Below are positions 17,185 to 26,007 of a DNA stretch of 51,194 bases, in pieces. Under the pieces are notes generated by a model. That model was not told where the DNA came from, made no database searches, and worked only from the letters and a program-made list of their open reading frames with translations. Origin of the DNA: Nitrospira sp. (GTDB lineage: Bacteria > Nitrospirota > Nitrospiria > Nitrospirales > Nitrospiraceae). The stretch lies in contig JANDJJ010000006.1 of NCBI GenBank assembly GCA_024330945.1, positions 1 to 51,194 of the forward strand, given 5' to 3'. The position numbers were made by a program, and so were the translations under genes. Position 1 is the stretch's first letter. Each line of letters begins with the position of its first letter.

Positions 17185-18921
17185 TTACCGTTTCAGATTG
17201 ACCAACTCTTGCAGAATTTCGTCGGAGGTCGTAATGACCCGCGAATTGGCCTGGAATCCCCGCTGCGCGGCGATCATCTCGATGAAGCTTTCGCCCAAAT
17301 CGACGTTGGACAGTTCGAGCGAATTCGACAACACTCGTCCGAGCCCGGCGCTTTCCGGAACGCCAATCAACGGTTGACCGGACGTTCCGGACTCCGCAAA
17401 GGTGTTCTTGCCCATCCGGATCAAACCGATGGGATCAGGGAACCGCGCCAGCGCCACCTGCGCTAACGGGCGCAACTGTCCGTTGGAGAATCTCCCGCTG
17501 ATCGTGCCGTTGGAATCGACGGAAAAGGCCTGCAATGTGCCGGCCGAAAACCCGTCCTGCGTCAACTGCACCAACGCCGAGGGCGAGCCGAACTGCGTGG
17601 TTCCGTCCAAGCCGGTGCCTCCGTCGGTCGTCACGCTGGTTCCGAAATCCATCGCGATCTGTTGATCCGGCGTGGCCCCGGTGAAGTCGACCTGCAACTC
17701 GCCGGGTAAGGTCCCAGCCGTTCCGGCCGCTGTCCCAGTATCATAGCGAATCACCGGACTCTCCCGGTCAAGCGTCCCATCTGTGTTAAACGTCAACGTG
17801 CCGGAGCCGACCCTCACAATACCCAACGTGGTATCGATGTTGCTGGTATGGTAATTCGCGGTCACCACTTCGTTGACCGAGGCGACGACGTTGTAGTTCC
17901 AGGTGTTATCGCCGATCATCGTGAAGTAGGTCGTCAGCAGATGCGGGTTCCCGAGCGAATCGTACACCGTCATGGACGTTGAGAAATCCGAGGTCCCTGA
18001 TGGATTGGACACCAGAAAATCGGTTCCGGCTGTTTGGGTCCCCGTCGTCATGTTCAAGTTCGCCGCCAGTGTATCGCCGCCATTAGCCGTGACCGTGACG
18101 TTGCCGGTTCCCGTCGTCGAGTTATTGGGTGTTCCCGTGATGCCGGAGGTGAAGGTAAAGACTCCGGCAGAACTGACCGTCGCGGTAAAGCCCGAATAGG
18201 CGGCGGCCAAGTAGGGATCATTGGGCGTCAGCGATCGCACGGCGTTTTGAATGGCCGTGGCCAGGGCTGCACCCGTGAGCCCGTTGGCCACCGTGACGGT
18301 CTGAGCCCCGTCCCCGTTCAGATTGATATTGAAACTGTTGTTGCCGGCCGCCGTTGTCGTGGTGGAGGGGGCAGATCCCACCAGATTGCCTCTGACGCCC
18401 GCCGGCGTGCTGGCGGAATTTAAGTTGGCCGCGATGAAAGCCGTCGTGGTGGCATTGGGCGGCGCGGTCGTCGAAGGAAGGGAGATGTCGCCCATCGTCC
18501 CGGTGATGGTGCCGGTCGCATCGGCCAGAAACCCTTGCAACCGAAAGCCGACCGGATCGACGACGTTGTTGTTCTGATCCAGCCGAAAGATGCCGGCTCG
18601 TGAGTAGAACCGCGCGCCGTTGGTGTCTTCCAGTATAAAGAACCCGTTTCCGTCAATGGCCAGGTCAAGCACGTTCGACGAGGACGCGAGCGACCCCTGC
18701 GAAAAATTACCCTGCACGGACGTCAATGCCACCCCGATGCCGGTCTGGATCGCGCCCGCCCCTCCCGTGATCGAGGAACTGATCAGATCGGCGAACGTGG
18801 CTCGGCTCCCTTTAAATCCGACGGTGCTGAGATTGGCGATATTGTTTCCGATGACGGACAACGCCATACCGTTGGCGTTGAGACCGCTCACACCGGTGAA
18901 CAGCGACGACAGGATTCCCAT
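17185..18921 (-). CDS. flgE: Flagellar hook protein FlgE
   Basis: The 578-residue protein has hook ends: MGILSSLFTGVSGLNANGMA with IGNNIANLSTVGFKGSRATF, and LSNVDLGESFIEMIAAQRGF with VITTSDEILQELVNLKR. It also has DGNGFFILED and the FlgE-specific DSLGNPHLLTTYF. It is longer than the roughly 400-residue enterobacterial FlgE because of a Thr/Ala/Asn/Gly-rich insert at about 140-310, expected on the hook surface. It is the last gene of the fliK-flgD-flgE unit, 39 bases after flgD. Confidence 0.95.
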   Translation of the reverse strand: MGILSSLFTGVSGLNANGMALSVIGNNIANLSTVGFKGSRATFADLISSSITGGAGAIQTGIGVALTSVQGNFSQGSLASSSNVLDLAIDGNGFFILEDTNGARFYSRAGIFRLDQNNNVVDPVGFRLQGFLADATGTITGTMGDISLPSTTAPPNATTTAFIAANLNSASTPAGVRGNLVGSAPSTTTTAAGNNSFNINLNGDGAQTVTVANGLTGAALATAIQNAVRSLTPNDPYLAAAYSGFTATVSSAGVFTFTSGITGTPNNSTTGTGNVTVTANGGDTLAANLNMTTGTQTAGTDFLVSNPSGTSDFSTSMTVYDSLGNPHLLTTYFTMIGDNTWNYNVVASVNEVVTANYHTSNIDTTLGIVRVGSGTLTFNTDGTLDRESPVIRYDTGTAAGTAGTLPGELQVDFTGATPDQQIAMDFGTSVTTDGGTGLDGTTQFGSPSALVQLTQDGFSAGTLQAFSVDSNGTISGRFSNGQLRPLAQVALARFPDPIGLIRMGKNTFAESGTSGQPLIGVPESAGLGRVLSNSLELSNVDLGESFIEMIAAQRGFQANSRVITTSDEILQELVNLKR

Positions 18922-18960
18922 AGGTTCAGACCTCCTTGAATCAGTGCGACATCCAGACGA

Positions 18961-19617
18961 CTATCGGAGTTCCACAACCTCCGATGGATCAATGTTCAGA
19001 TTGCCGACGGCCAATTTCGCCGCCTTATTTTCCATCCGAATCCCGGACACCGTGAGTTCAGCCCGGCTTTGGGCGGTCACCGGATCGCCGTGAACGTCGA
19101 TCGCGGACAACAGATAGCGATAGACCCCCGCCGGCACCGCTTCCCCGTTTCTGTTTCGGCCGTCCCATTCGACCGTGTTGAGGCCGGACGGTCGATTGGC
19201 GTATTCCATCGATCGAAGGACTTGTCCCTGCTGATCCGTAATGTCGATACGGACTCGAGCCGCGTCTTTCTCCAAGGCATAGCGGATCATGGCCGGTCCA
19301 TCCCCCCGTTCGACCAGCGGCATGTCCACGCCGATTCGCCGTCCCACAAGCGGCGTCAACGTAAACTGGAGCGACGCCTGTTGGGTATCCAAGGTCCGCT
19401 GGAGCAATTGCGCCTGTTTGATGCTCTGCTCAAGCTGGCTGAACTGCGCCAACTGCGCCACGAACTCGGTGTTGTTCGTCGGATTGAGGGGGTCTTGATG
19501 TTTCAGTTGCGTCACGAGCAGTTTCAGAAAATCATCCTGCCCCAATTCTCTGGGCCCCGTGGATCGAGTCACGTCGGCGGCGCTCTCCGCCGCGCTGATG
19601 CCGGTGATCATGGCCAT
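18961..19617 (-). CDS. flgD: Hook scaffold protein FlgD
   Basis: At 218 residues it shows the FlgD N-terminus LGQDDFLKLLVTQLKHQDPL with NPTNNTEFVAQLAQFSQLEQ, then a tudor/Fn3-like C-terminal half with VEWDGRNRNGEAVPAGVYRY. FlgD caps the growing hook and is replaced when the hook is complete. It sits between fliK and flgE, which it serves. Confidence 0.95.
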   Translation of the reverse strand: MAMITGISAAESAADVTRSTGPRELGQDDFLKLLVTQLKHQDPLNPTNNTEFVAQLAQFSQLEQSIKQAQLLQRTLDTQQASLQFTLTPLVGRRIGVDMPLVERGDGPAMIRYALEKDAARVRIDITDQQGQVLRSMEYANRPSGLNTVEWDGRNRNGEAVPAGVYRYLLSAIDVHGDPVTAQSRAELTVSGIRMENKAAKLAVGNLNIDPSEVVELR

Positions 19618-19651
19618 GATTTTCTCCGTTCCTTTGCGGCGATCGTCAACG

Positions 19652-21295
19652 TTATGCCACCACGTTCAACATACCGGCATAGGGGATGCCCGTGTACGTA
19701 CGCGTCTCAGGCATCATCGGCTGTCGGTCCGGCGCCGGTCTCTCCGGTTGCCAGGTTCGGTCCTGATCGTAAGACGGGCCTTGGTGAAACGACCGGCCGC
19801 CGCCGTGGCGATCGACATCGACGCGGAATTGGCCCATCTCCAACCCGTTGGCCTGCAAAGCCGATTGCAAACGATCGTGACCGGCCGCTAGATACTGGGC
19901 GACGTCGGGACGATCCGAAAACAAGTGCGCGTGGACGAGGTCGTTTCTGACGGCGACGCGAACGTTGACATGACCGAGGTCGGGACGCGAAACCTCGAAC
20001 GCCACGGAGCGTGACACGACCGACCCGGGCTTGTCGCCGTCGGAACCATGAATTGAAGAACGTTGCGGCCTAGACATCGGATCGACTTGGCGTTGAGAAT
20101 CTCCCAAATTCGACTGAGTCGCCGACTCGCTCGAGGCCGCCATTCCGAATCGATGGGCGATAACTTCCTGATTGCCTTCTGGTTGCGCATGCGACTTCTG
20201 GATTGACTCCGCCTCCTCCCGAACGGAATCGGCGTTGCGGTTTAATCGATCGAGATCCGGCGTCCGATCCCCCGATTCGGTCGGCTGGTCCGCGCGATGC
20301 GGTTCCTCGGTAAGCGTGAACTCCTTGTCGTGATCCCGTATGTCGTGATCCCGTATCTCCGAGAAATAAGACGGGCCCGGCGTTGTCCGATCGAGAAGCC
20401 GGCCGGCGTCTCCGCCATGGCCTTGTACGGAAGAACCGTCGCCTTTCGTCACCACGGCCGGCGATCGGGACGGCTCCGAAAAAGACCCCTTTTCCGGTTC
20501 CCCCGTCAATAACAGCGAATCATCCGGCTCCGCCCGTATCATATCGTTCAACGACGCTTCGGACATCATCGGGCGACGCGCTTGATGAGTTGACCGAGAG
20601 ACGCCTTTACCGTCGGAATCGCTCAGCTGCGCAACCGGCCCTTCCCTATCGCTCTCTCCCTGTCGGCGATCTTCCGTCCCGTTCGCCACCGACAATGGTT
20701 GAGCGGAAGATCCATGGAAAGCAGCCGTTGAAAACCCGACCGTCACCATGCCGCTTTTCAAGCCGGACGGGAGTTCGGCATCGAGGACTTCCGGCGTCTT
20801 TTCGGATTCGAATGCGAGTACGGCTTCCCCTTGCATGTTCGCCGCTTCCTCATTGATCGAGACATCGAGTTGCTCACGGAGCATCGTCTCGGAATGATCA
20901 CGCGTGACGGGCATGCCGGTCCCATCGGAGGCCGGTGTCTCTGTGTCAACCTCTTTGGATTCGCCGGACTCGCGACGCGCATCGACCGTGGCTCCGACCG
21001 ACCGGGATCGTACCTTCCCATCATCCCCTTCGCTCGACTGTCGCGCCTCCCCCGGTCGCGCCGTCGGTTTCTCATGCTCATCCGTCCCATCTTGGCGCGG
21101 CTCCGACACTTTCGGTCTTTGATCGAATTTGGAAACGCCGTGAGTCCGTTGAACGGAACGCAACGTGGAAGAAAAGGCGCTGGGTGAACGGCGTTCGGGC
21201 GACGCCTTGACCTCAGCAGGTCCACGAGGCGACTCGTCATGAGGAGGCGCCGCGACCGGCAAGACTGAAGTCATCATGTTCACCACCGAGGGCAT
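19652..21295 (-). CDS. fliK: Hook-length control protein FliK
   Basis: This 547-residue hydrophilic protein is low in complexity over its first 430 residues (Ser, Asp, Glu, Arg-rich), as expected for the molecular ruler, and ends with a FliK C-terminal domain: VSRPDLGHVNVRVAVRNDLV, AQYLAAGHDRLQSALQANGL. FliK measures the hook and makes FlhB change substrate class. It is the first gene after a 165-base gap that holds the sigma-54-like site at 21327-21342. The call rests on the C-terminal domain and the flgD-flgE neighbours. Confidence 0.88.
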   Translation of the reverse strand: MPSVVNMMTSVLPVAAPPHDESPRGPAEVKASPERRSPSAFSSTLRSVQRTHGVSKFDQRPKVSEPRQDGTDEHEKPTARPGEARQSSEGDDGKVRSRSVGATVDARRESGESKEVDTETPASDGTGMPVTRDHSETMLREQLDVSINEEAANMQGEAVLAFESEKTPEVLDAELPSGLKSGMVTVGFSTAAFHGSSAQPLSVANGTEDRRQGESDREGPVAQLSDSDGKGVSRSTHQARRPMMSEASLNDMIRAEPDDSLLLTGEPEKGSFSEPSRSPAVVTKGDGSSVQGHGGDAGRLLDRTTPGPSYFSEIRDHDIRDHDKEFTLTEEPHRADQPTESGDRTPDLDRLNRNADSVREEAESIQKSHAQPEGNQEVIAHRFGMAASSESATQSNLGDSQRQVDPMSRPQRSSIHGSDGDKPGSVVSRSVAFEVSRPDLGHVNVRVAVRNDLVHAHLFSDRPDVAQYLAAGHDRLQSALQANGLEMGQFRVDVDRHGGGRSFHQGPSYDQDRTWQPERPAPDRQPMMPETRTYTGIPYAGMLNVVA

Positions 21296-21326
21296 GGAGT
21301 GTTTCCTTTCCTCGGACGTGAACTTT

Positions 21327-21342
21327 TACAAGCCTCGTGCCA
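21327..21342 (-). promoter_or_regulatory. Sigma-54-like promoter of fliK-flgD-flgE
   Basis: The minus strand reads TGGCACGAGGCTTGTA. The -24 element is perfect and spacing is exact, but the -12 element is TTGTA rather than TTGCA. It lies 32 bases before the fliK ATG in the motE-fliK gap. The -12 change may make this promoter weaker than the others. Confidence 0.55.
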
Positions 21343-21460
21343 AACGAAGAGTCGCGCAACGAACCGAATTTTCCAGGAGTTTCAACGGGAGCGGAATAGA
21401 CGAGCATCATGAGCTGGGAAAAATCTTTCTTGCCCCGCGGCAAGAATTGCTGGGTATCGA

Positions 21461-22240
21461 TCAGGGCGTTTGCGCCAACAACTGTTCGGTGAGTTTGGCC
21501 GCGCGCTCGGGTTTGACCTGGGCGAGAATCGCTCCGGCGGTTTTCGTTTTGACGAGGCGCAGGATCAGAATCGCGGTCCGCTCCGGCATCCGCTCTAAGC
21601 GGGCCGCCGCATCCTCGGGCGGCATGGTTTCATACATCTTGGCCAGTTGGGCCTTCTGTTCCAGGGCCAACCGTTCTTTTTCCAGCAGGGCCTTCGCCTG
21701 CGCCGTTTTCTGTCCCGCAGTCCGTTGCTCTTCCTTGGCGACCGCCGTTTCAATTCGCTTGGCCATCGCCTCGTTTTGAGCCAACAGTTTGTCAATCTCA
21801 GCTCGCAACACCAACAACCGCTCCTCGTTCTGTCGCACGGCTTCCTCGCGCCGATCCAAGGAACGCTTCCGTTGATCCAGCATAACAAGGACTTCGTGCG
21901 GCACTTCGAGTGCCGGCCCTTGAATCTCCTTGCCCGTTGGGACGGGCGGCTCGCCGGTTTGCCCGGCGACCGACCGTTGACTGTCGCCCAGAACGGCCTG
22001 TTGAGCCGCCGACGGCGGCGCCGGCAGACCCTCCTGCGGGAGCACCGGCTTTCCCTTTGCATTCGGCGACGCCTGTCCCATCTGGGCCATCATCCAGAAC
22101 AGAACGATGGAGCCGACGAGGCCGCCCCCGACCCTCCAGAGCCAAGACATTCGTGACGGCGAAGCCGGAGCCGCCCAACGATGGTTACGACGACCGAGGA
22201 GAATCCGATCGCCGGTGGAAGACAACGAATCAGCTCCCAT
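21461..22240 (-). CDS. MotE/MgtE-N-like flagellar cluster protein
   Basis: The protein has a membrane helix (LWRVGGGLVGSIVLFWMMAQ, about 34-53), a long coiled coil (about 110-205, rich in Gln, Glu, Lys and Leu), and a C-terminal MgtE-N-like domain with YETMPPEDAAARLERMPERT and AGAILAQVKPERAAKLTEQL. That architecture is the MotE family, described in Campylobacterota as a chaperone of the MotC scaffold, and common next to fliJ. The stop of fliJ and this ATG share one base (TGATG); a GTG one codon upstream is an alternative start. Its partner stator genes are not in the window. Confidence 0.75.
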   Translation of the reverse strand: MGADSLSSTGDRILLGRRNHRWAAPASPSRMSWLWRVGGGLVGSIVLFWMMAQMGQASPNAKGKPVLPQEGLPAPPSAAQQAVLGDSQRSVAGQTGEPPVPTGKEIQGPALEVPHEVLVMLDQRKRSLDRREEAVRQNEERLLVLRAEIDKLLAQNEAMAKRIETAVAKEEQRTAGQKTAQAKALLEKERLALEQKAQLAKMYETMPPEDAAARLERMPERTAILILRLVKTKTAGAILAQVKPERAAKLTEQLLAQTP

Positions 22241-22674
22241 CACGAATCCCGTTTCAAAAACAGCCGACGTCCCGCGGCTTCATCCGTCGCCCGTTGTTCC
22301 CGTCTCAACGTCACGCCATCGCCTTCCGCGCGTCGGCGCTCGTCAAGACGGTCGAGCACCTTGCATGCCTGCGTTGCCTCGACGAGGCGCGCCTGCGTCT
22401 CGGCCCACAAGCCGGTCAACCGATCGATCGCGCCGCGCGCCTGCTTCAACAACGTCTGTTGCGACGCAAGCCGCCATTCCCACTCCAGCAGCGCTTGCGC
22501 CGTCATCCCCTGCGCCGTCTGGCGGCGCCAGGCGGCGACGTCGGCCTGCAATCGCGCGTCAAGGGCCTCGCACCGTTGCTCCAGACTCATCAACTCCTGG
22601 GTCACCTGCGCCAATTCCATCATGAGCGCTTCCTGGGTCTGCGCCCGCAGTTTTCTCAACGCATCCAGACTCAT
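22240..22674 (-). CDS. fliJ: Flagellar export coiled-coil protein FliJ
   Basis: A 144-residue, almost wholly helical protein: heptads run from LRKLRAQTQEALMMELAQVT through LMSLEQRCEALDARLQADVA to a Arg/Lys-rich end. FliJ is the central stalk of the FliI hexamer, similar to the gamma subunit of F1, and contacts FlhA. The ATG overlaps the fliI stop as ATGA, and its own stop runs into the motE start. Sequence conservation in this family is low; gene order decides the call. Confidence 0.85.
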   Translation of the reverse strand: MSLDALRKLRAQTQEALMMELAQVTQELMSLEQRCEALDARLQADVAAWRRQTAQGMTAQALLEWEWRLASQQTLLKQARGAIDRLTGLWAETQARLVEATQACKVLDRLDERRRAEGDGVTLRREQRATDEAAGRRLFLKRDS

Positions 22675-23978
22675 GACACCCGCTTAGCCAAGCCGATCAA
22701 GTCTTCAACCGACGACGGCAGTGGAGCCGGCTGATCGATATCCTGCCGCAAGTAGGCGTTGATAGAGTCCTGCGCGCGGACGGCGCGATCGAGCGCCTTG
22801 TTCGCACCTTCTTTATAGGCGCCCACCAGAATGAGATCCTCGGACTGCCTGTAGCGGGCGACCAACTCCAACAGGCTCCCGGCGGCTTCCCGATGCTCCC
22901 GCCCGACAATATCGCGCATGACACGGCTGGTACTCTGGAGCAGATCGATCGCCGGAAAGTGATTGCGGGCGGCCAAGGCGCGTGAGAGTACGATGTGGCC
23001 GTCAAGGATGGATCGAGCAGCATCGGCCACCGGATCGGTCAGATCGTCTCCGTCGACCAACACCGTATACAAGCCGGTAATGGCGCCTGGCCCCGGCCCG
23101 GTGCCGACGCGCTCCAACAACTTCGGCAACAGAGCGAACACGGAGGGCGTATAGCCTTTGGTCGTCGGCGGTTCCCCGATCGCCAAGCCGACCTCCCGCT
23201 GGCTGTAGGCCAATCGCGTGAGGGAATCCATCAACAACAGCACCTGCTTGCCCGCGTCACGAAAGTATTCCGCGATGGCGGTCGCCACCAACGCGGCCCG
23301 CAGGCGGACCAGCGGGGCTTGATCGGACGTCGCCACCACGACGACCGACCGCCGGAGCGCCTCGTCCCCCAAATCCCGCTCCAGGAACTCCTTGACCTCG
23401 CGACCCCGCTCGCCGATGAGGGCGATGACGTTCACATCGGCTTTGGTGTAGCGGCTGATCATTCCGAGCAGGACGCTCTTGCCGACGCCGGCCCCCGAAA
23501 AGATGCCCATCTTCTGCCCTTGGCCGCAGGTGAGAAAGCCGTTGATGGCGCGGATGCCGAGATCCAGAGGCGCCCGGATGCGCGCGCGCCGGAGCGGGCT
23601 CGGGGGAGCGGCGTAGAGCGGATACCGTTCCGTGGTCCGGAGATCTCCTCGGTCGTCGAGCGGGCGACCGAGTCCGTCAAGGATCCGTCCCAACAAACCG
23701 GGCCCCACGGGAACGGTGGGAACGCGACCGGTCATGGCGATCAAACTGCCCGGTCCGATTCCGCGCATTTCTCCCAGCGGCATGAGCAGGATGCGGTCGC
23801 CGCGAAAGCCGACCACTTCGGCGGCGACCGGCTGTTCGCCGTGCTCCGTGCTGATCTCACACAGCTCACCGACCGTGGTCGCTGAACCGTAACCTTCGAT
23901 GACAATGCCGACAGCCTGGACAACTCGCCCGGCGACGGAAACGGGATCGACGCGATCAAGGGCGGCGCTCAGATTCAT
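22671..23978 (-). CDS. fliI: Flagellum-specific export ATPase FliI
   Basis: The 435-residue ATPase has Walker A SGAGVGKS (residues 161-168, Lys167), the export-ATPase segment IALIGERGREVKEFLERDLG, Walker B VLLLMDSLTRLAYSQREVGL and GEPPTTKGYTPSVFALLPKL. It energises and unfolds flagellar export substrates at the base. FliH inhibits and delivers it, so the receiver-bearing FliH encoded just upstream is its direct partner. It overlaps fliH by 23 bases and fliJ by 4. Confidence 0.97.
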   Translation of the reverse strand: MNLSAALDRVDPVSVAGRVVQAVGIVIEGYGSATTVGELCEISTEHGEQPVAAEVVGFRGDRILLMPLGEMRGIGPGSLIAMTGRVPTVPVGPGLLGRILDGLGRPLDDRGDLRTTERYPLYAAPPSPLRRARIRAPLDLGIRAINGFLTCGQGQKMGIFSGAGVGKSVLLGMISRYTKADVNVIALIGERGREVKEFLERDLGDEALRRSVVVVATSDQAPLVRLRAALVATAIAEYFRDAGKQVLLLMDSLTRLAYSQREVGLAIGEPPTTKGYTPSVFALLPKLLERVGTGPGPGAITGLYTVLVDGDDLTDPVADAARSILDGHIVLSRALAARNHFPAIDLLQSTSRVMRDIVGREHREAAGSLLELVARYRQSEDLILVGAYKEGANKALDRAVRAQDSINAYLRQDIDQPAPLPSSVEDLIGLAKRVS

Positions 23979-24999
23979 GGGTGATCCTGTTTTTCAAGGC
24001 GGTCCCCAAACGGAACAACTGAGCGTCCAGCGACGCGTCGATCACGTGCGTGGCGGTGTGGAGCAGGCAGCTCCCGCGCGGCATCGCGGCGACGGGCTCG
24101 ATCTTCAAGGTCAGTTCGACGTCGCGCCGCCCGGCCAGCTCGGCTTGCGCTTCCGTGAGCGCCGGCACGTCGGCCGGATGGACGCGGACGATGACCGAGC
24201 CGGCGTCCGGAACCGCCTCCAGCGCAGCTTTCGTTTGTGCGATGATTTGATCCTTGCAACGCTCGGCCGACTCGCGCAGCACCTTGGTTGCAATGTGAAA
24301 CGCGAGCGACGCGACTTCGTCTTCAAAGACGGCGCGAAGCGAAGCCCGCGCCTCATCAAACTTGTGTACGGCCTCGGCCAACACGGCGTGCTCACGACGA
24401 CACCGTTCTTCGGCCCGCCGCTCCCCCTCTTCAAGGCCTCGCTCGAATTCCGTGGGTCCTTCATCCTCGGGAGGATCCCCCTCGTCATCGAACGCCTGAA
24501 ACGGCGGATCGGAGAGCCGGACCGCTCCGGATCGAATGGCGGCTTGCTTCACCACGGACTCTTCGGCGCGCAGCCGACGGCGCTCCAGCAATCGGCGCGC
24601 GGTTTCCAAGACCGTTTCGCGGTGCATAGGCTTCATCAAAAAATCCGCCGCCCCCGCCTTCATGGCGCGAACCGCCAGTTCGACCGTCGCCACGCCCGTC
24701 ATCACGACTCCGCTGATCCGATAGTCGATCGTCAACGCCTCTTCCAGTACCGCAAGACCGTCACGTCCCGGCATCGCCACATCCACGATCAAGAGATCCG
24801 GAGGCGACTGTTTCACCATGGCGACGGCGTCCTCAGCCGAGGAGGCCACCCGAATCGACACCCCTTCAGGACGAAACCATTCCAGGAACAATCGGCGGAT
24901 CGATTCTTCATCATCGACCACGAGGATCGACCCGTGGAGCCGCGACCGGCCCACGCGCCCGCGATAGACTGACGCCGATGTGCGCGGCCCGACTCCCAT
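23956..24999 (-). CDS. fliH: Response-regulator receiver domain fused to FliH
   Basis: One continuous 347-residue frame joins two domains. Residues about 23-140 are a receiver with every key position: acidic pair Asp29/Asp30 (SILVVDDEES), phospho-acceptor Asp73 (LLIVDVAMPG), Thr101 (VVMTG) and Lys123 (DFLMKP). A charged linker (150-200) leads to a FliH domain (about 200-345): EDEVASLAFHIATKVLRESA, VRVHPADVPAL, and MPRGSCLLHTATHVIDASLD with QLFRLGTAL. FliH binds and restrains FliI and docks it to FliN. The usual short N-terminal FliN-binding tail is replaced by the receiver. The ATG follows the fliG stop directly (TAAATG). Confidence 0.92.
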   Translation of the reverse strand: MGVGPRTSASVYRGRVGRSRLHGSILVVDDEESIRRLFLEWFRPEGVSIRVASSAEDAVAMVKQSPPDLLIVDVAMPGRDGLAVLEEALTIDYRISGVVMTGVATVELAVRAMKAGAADFLMKPMHRETVLETARRLLERRRLRAEESVVKQAAIRSGAVRLSDPPFQAFDDEGDPPEDEGPTEFERGLEEGERRAEERCRREHAVLAEAVHKFDEARASLRAVFEDEVASLAFHIATKVLRESAERCKDQIIAQTKAALEAVPDAGSVIVRVHPADVPALTEAQAELAGRRDVELTLKIEPVAAMPRGSCLLHTATHVIDASLDAQLFRLGTALKNRITHESERRP

Positions 25000-25992
25000 T
25001 TACACCAACTCCTCGCCCGCGCCGGCGATGATGATGCGTCCTTCCTCTTCCAACTTTCTGCACACTTTCAAAATGTTCTGTTGCGCTTTCTCGACGTCCG
25101 CCACTCGAACGGGCCCCTTCGACTCCATATCGTCCTTGAGCATCTCGGCTGCACGGCTGGACATGTTTTTGAAGAATTTGTCCCTCACATCCGGGCTGGC
25201 TCCTCGAAGGGCGAGCGGGAGATCTTCTTTGCTTACTTCCTTGAGCAGTTCCTGGATTCCGCGATCATCCACCTTGATCAAATCATCGAAGACGAACATG
25301 AGGGCCCGGATGGCGTCCGCCAACGGTTGGCTCTTCTCGGCGATCTTCGTCATGATGGTGTTTTCGGTGGCCTTATCCATGCGCGCGAGAATATCGGCGA
25401 CCACTTCGGCCCCACCGATGTTCTGAGCACCCAATCCCTTGCTGGTCAGTAGCGTCTCCTGGAGGCTGTCGCTCAGTTCCTCCAGAATCTCCGGCTGCAC
25501 GTCTTCCATAGTCGCCAGCCGCAACGCGACGTCGTCCCGGAGATGTTCCGGCAACGCCGCGAGCACTTGCCCGGCTTGATCGCTTTCGAGATGGGCGAGA
25601 ATGACGGCCACGGTTTGAGGGTGCTCGACCTTCAACATGTGCACGAGGGTCTTGACGTCCACCCACCGGAGAGCCTCCAATCCCGGATAGTTTTTCTTCG
25701 TCATGGTCTCGATGATGCGAGCCGCTTTTTCCGGTCCCAGGGCCTTGATCAGGATGTTCTTGATAAACTCCTTCCCATGAAATTGGACCTCTCCGCGGGC
25801 GCTCATGGCCTTGAAATCGGCGATGACCTGATCCTCCTCTTCCTTGGAAATCTGCGCCGCCTGCTGCATGAAACCGCCCAGTTTTTTGATCTCTTTGGGA
25901 TCGAGCTGTTTCATGACCTGCGCCGCGGCGTCCTCGCCGATGGCGCGAAGAAGAATGACCGATTTCTGCTCGCCCGTCAGATTCCTTGCCAT
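25000..25992 (-). CDS. fliG: Flagellar motor switch protein FliG
   Basis: The 330-residue protein starts MARNLTGEQKSVILLRAIGE and carries the three FliG domains: N-terminal FliF-binding, middle with VEHPQTVAVILAHLESDQAG and LPEHLRDDVALRLATME, and the torque-generating C-terminus with MFVFDDLIKVDDRGIQELLK and FFKNMSSRAAEMLKDDMES. Charged residues of the last domain meet the stator. It follows fliF by 15 bases and abuts fliH. Confidence 0.97.
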   Translation of the reverse strand: MARNLTGEQKSVILLRAIGEDAAAQVMKQLDPKEIKKLGGFMQQAAQISKEEEDQVIADFKAMSARGEVQFHGKEFIKNILIKALGPEKAARIIETMTKKNYPGLEALRWVDVKTLVHMLKVEHPQTVAVILAHLESDQAGQVLAALPEHLRDDVALRLATMEDVQPEILEELSDSLQETLLTSKGLGAQNIGGAEVVADILARMDKATENTIMTKIAEKSQPLADAIRALMFVFDDLIKVDDRGIQELLKEVSKEDLPLALRGASPDVRDKFFKNMSSRAAEMLKDDMESKGPVRVADVEKAQQNILKVCRKLEEEGRIIIAGAGEELV

Positions 25993-26007
25993 CTCGACTC
26001 GCCATCA

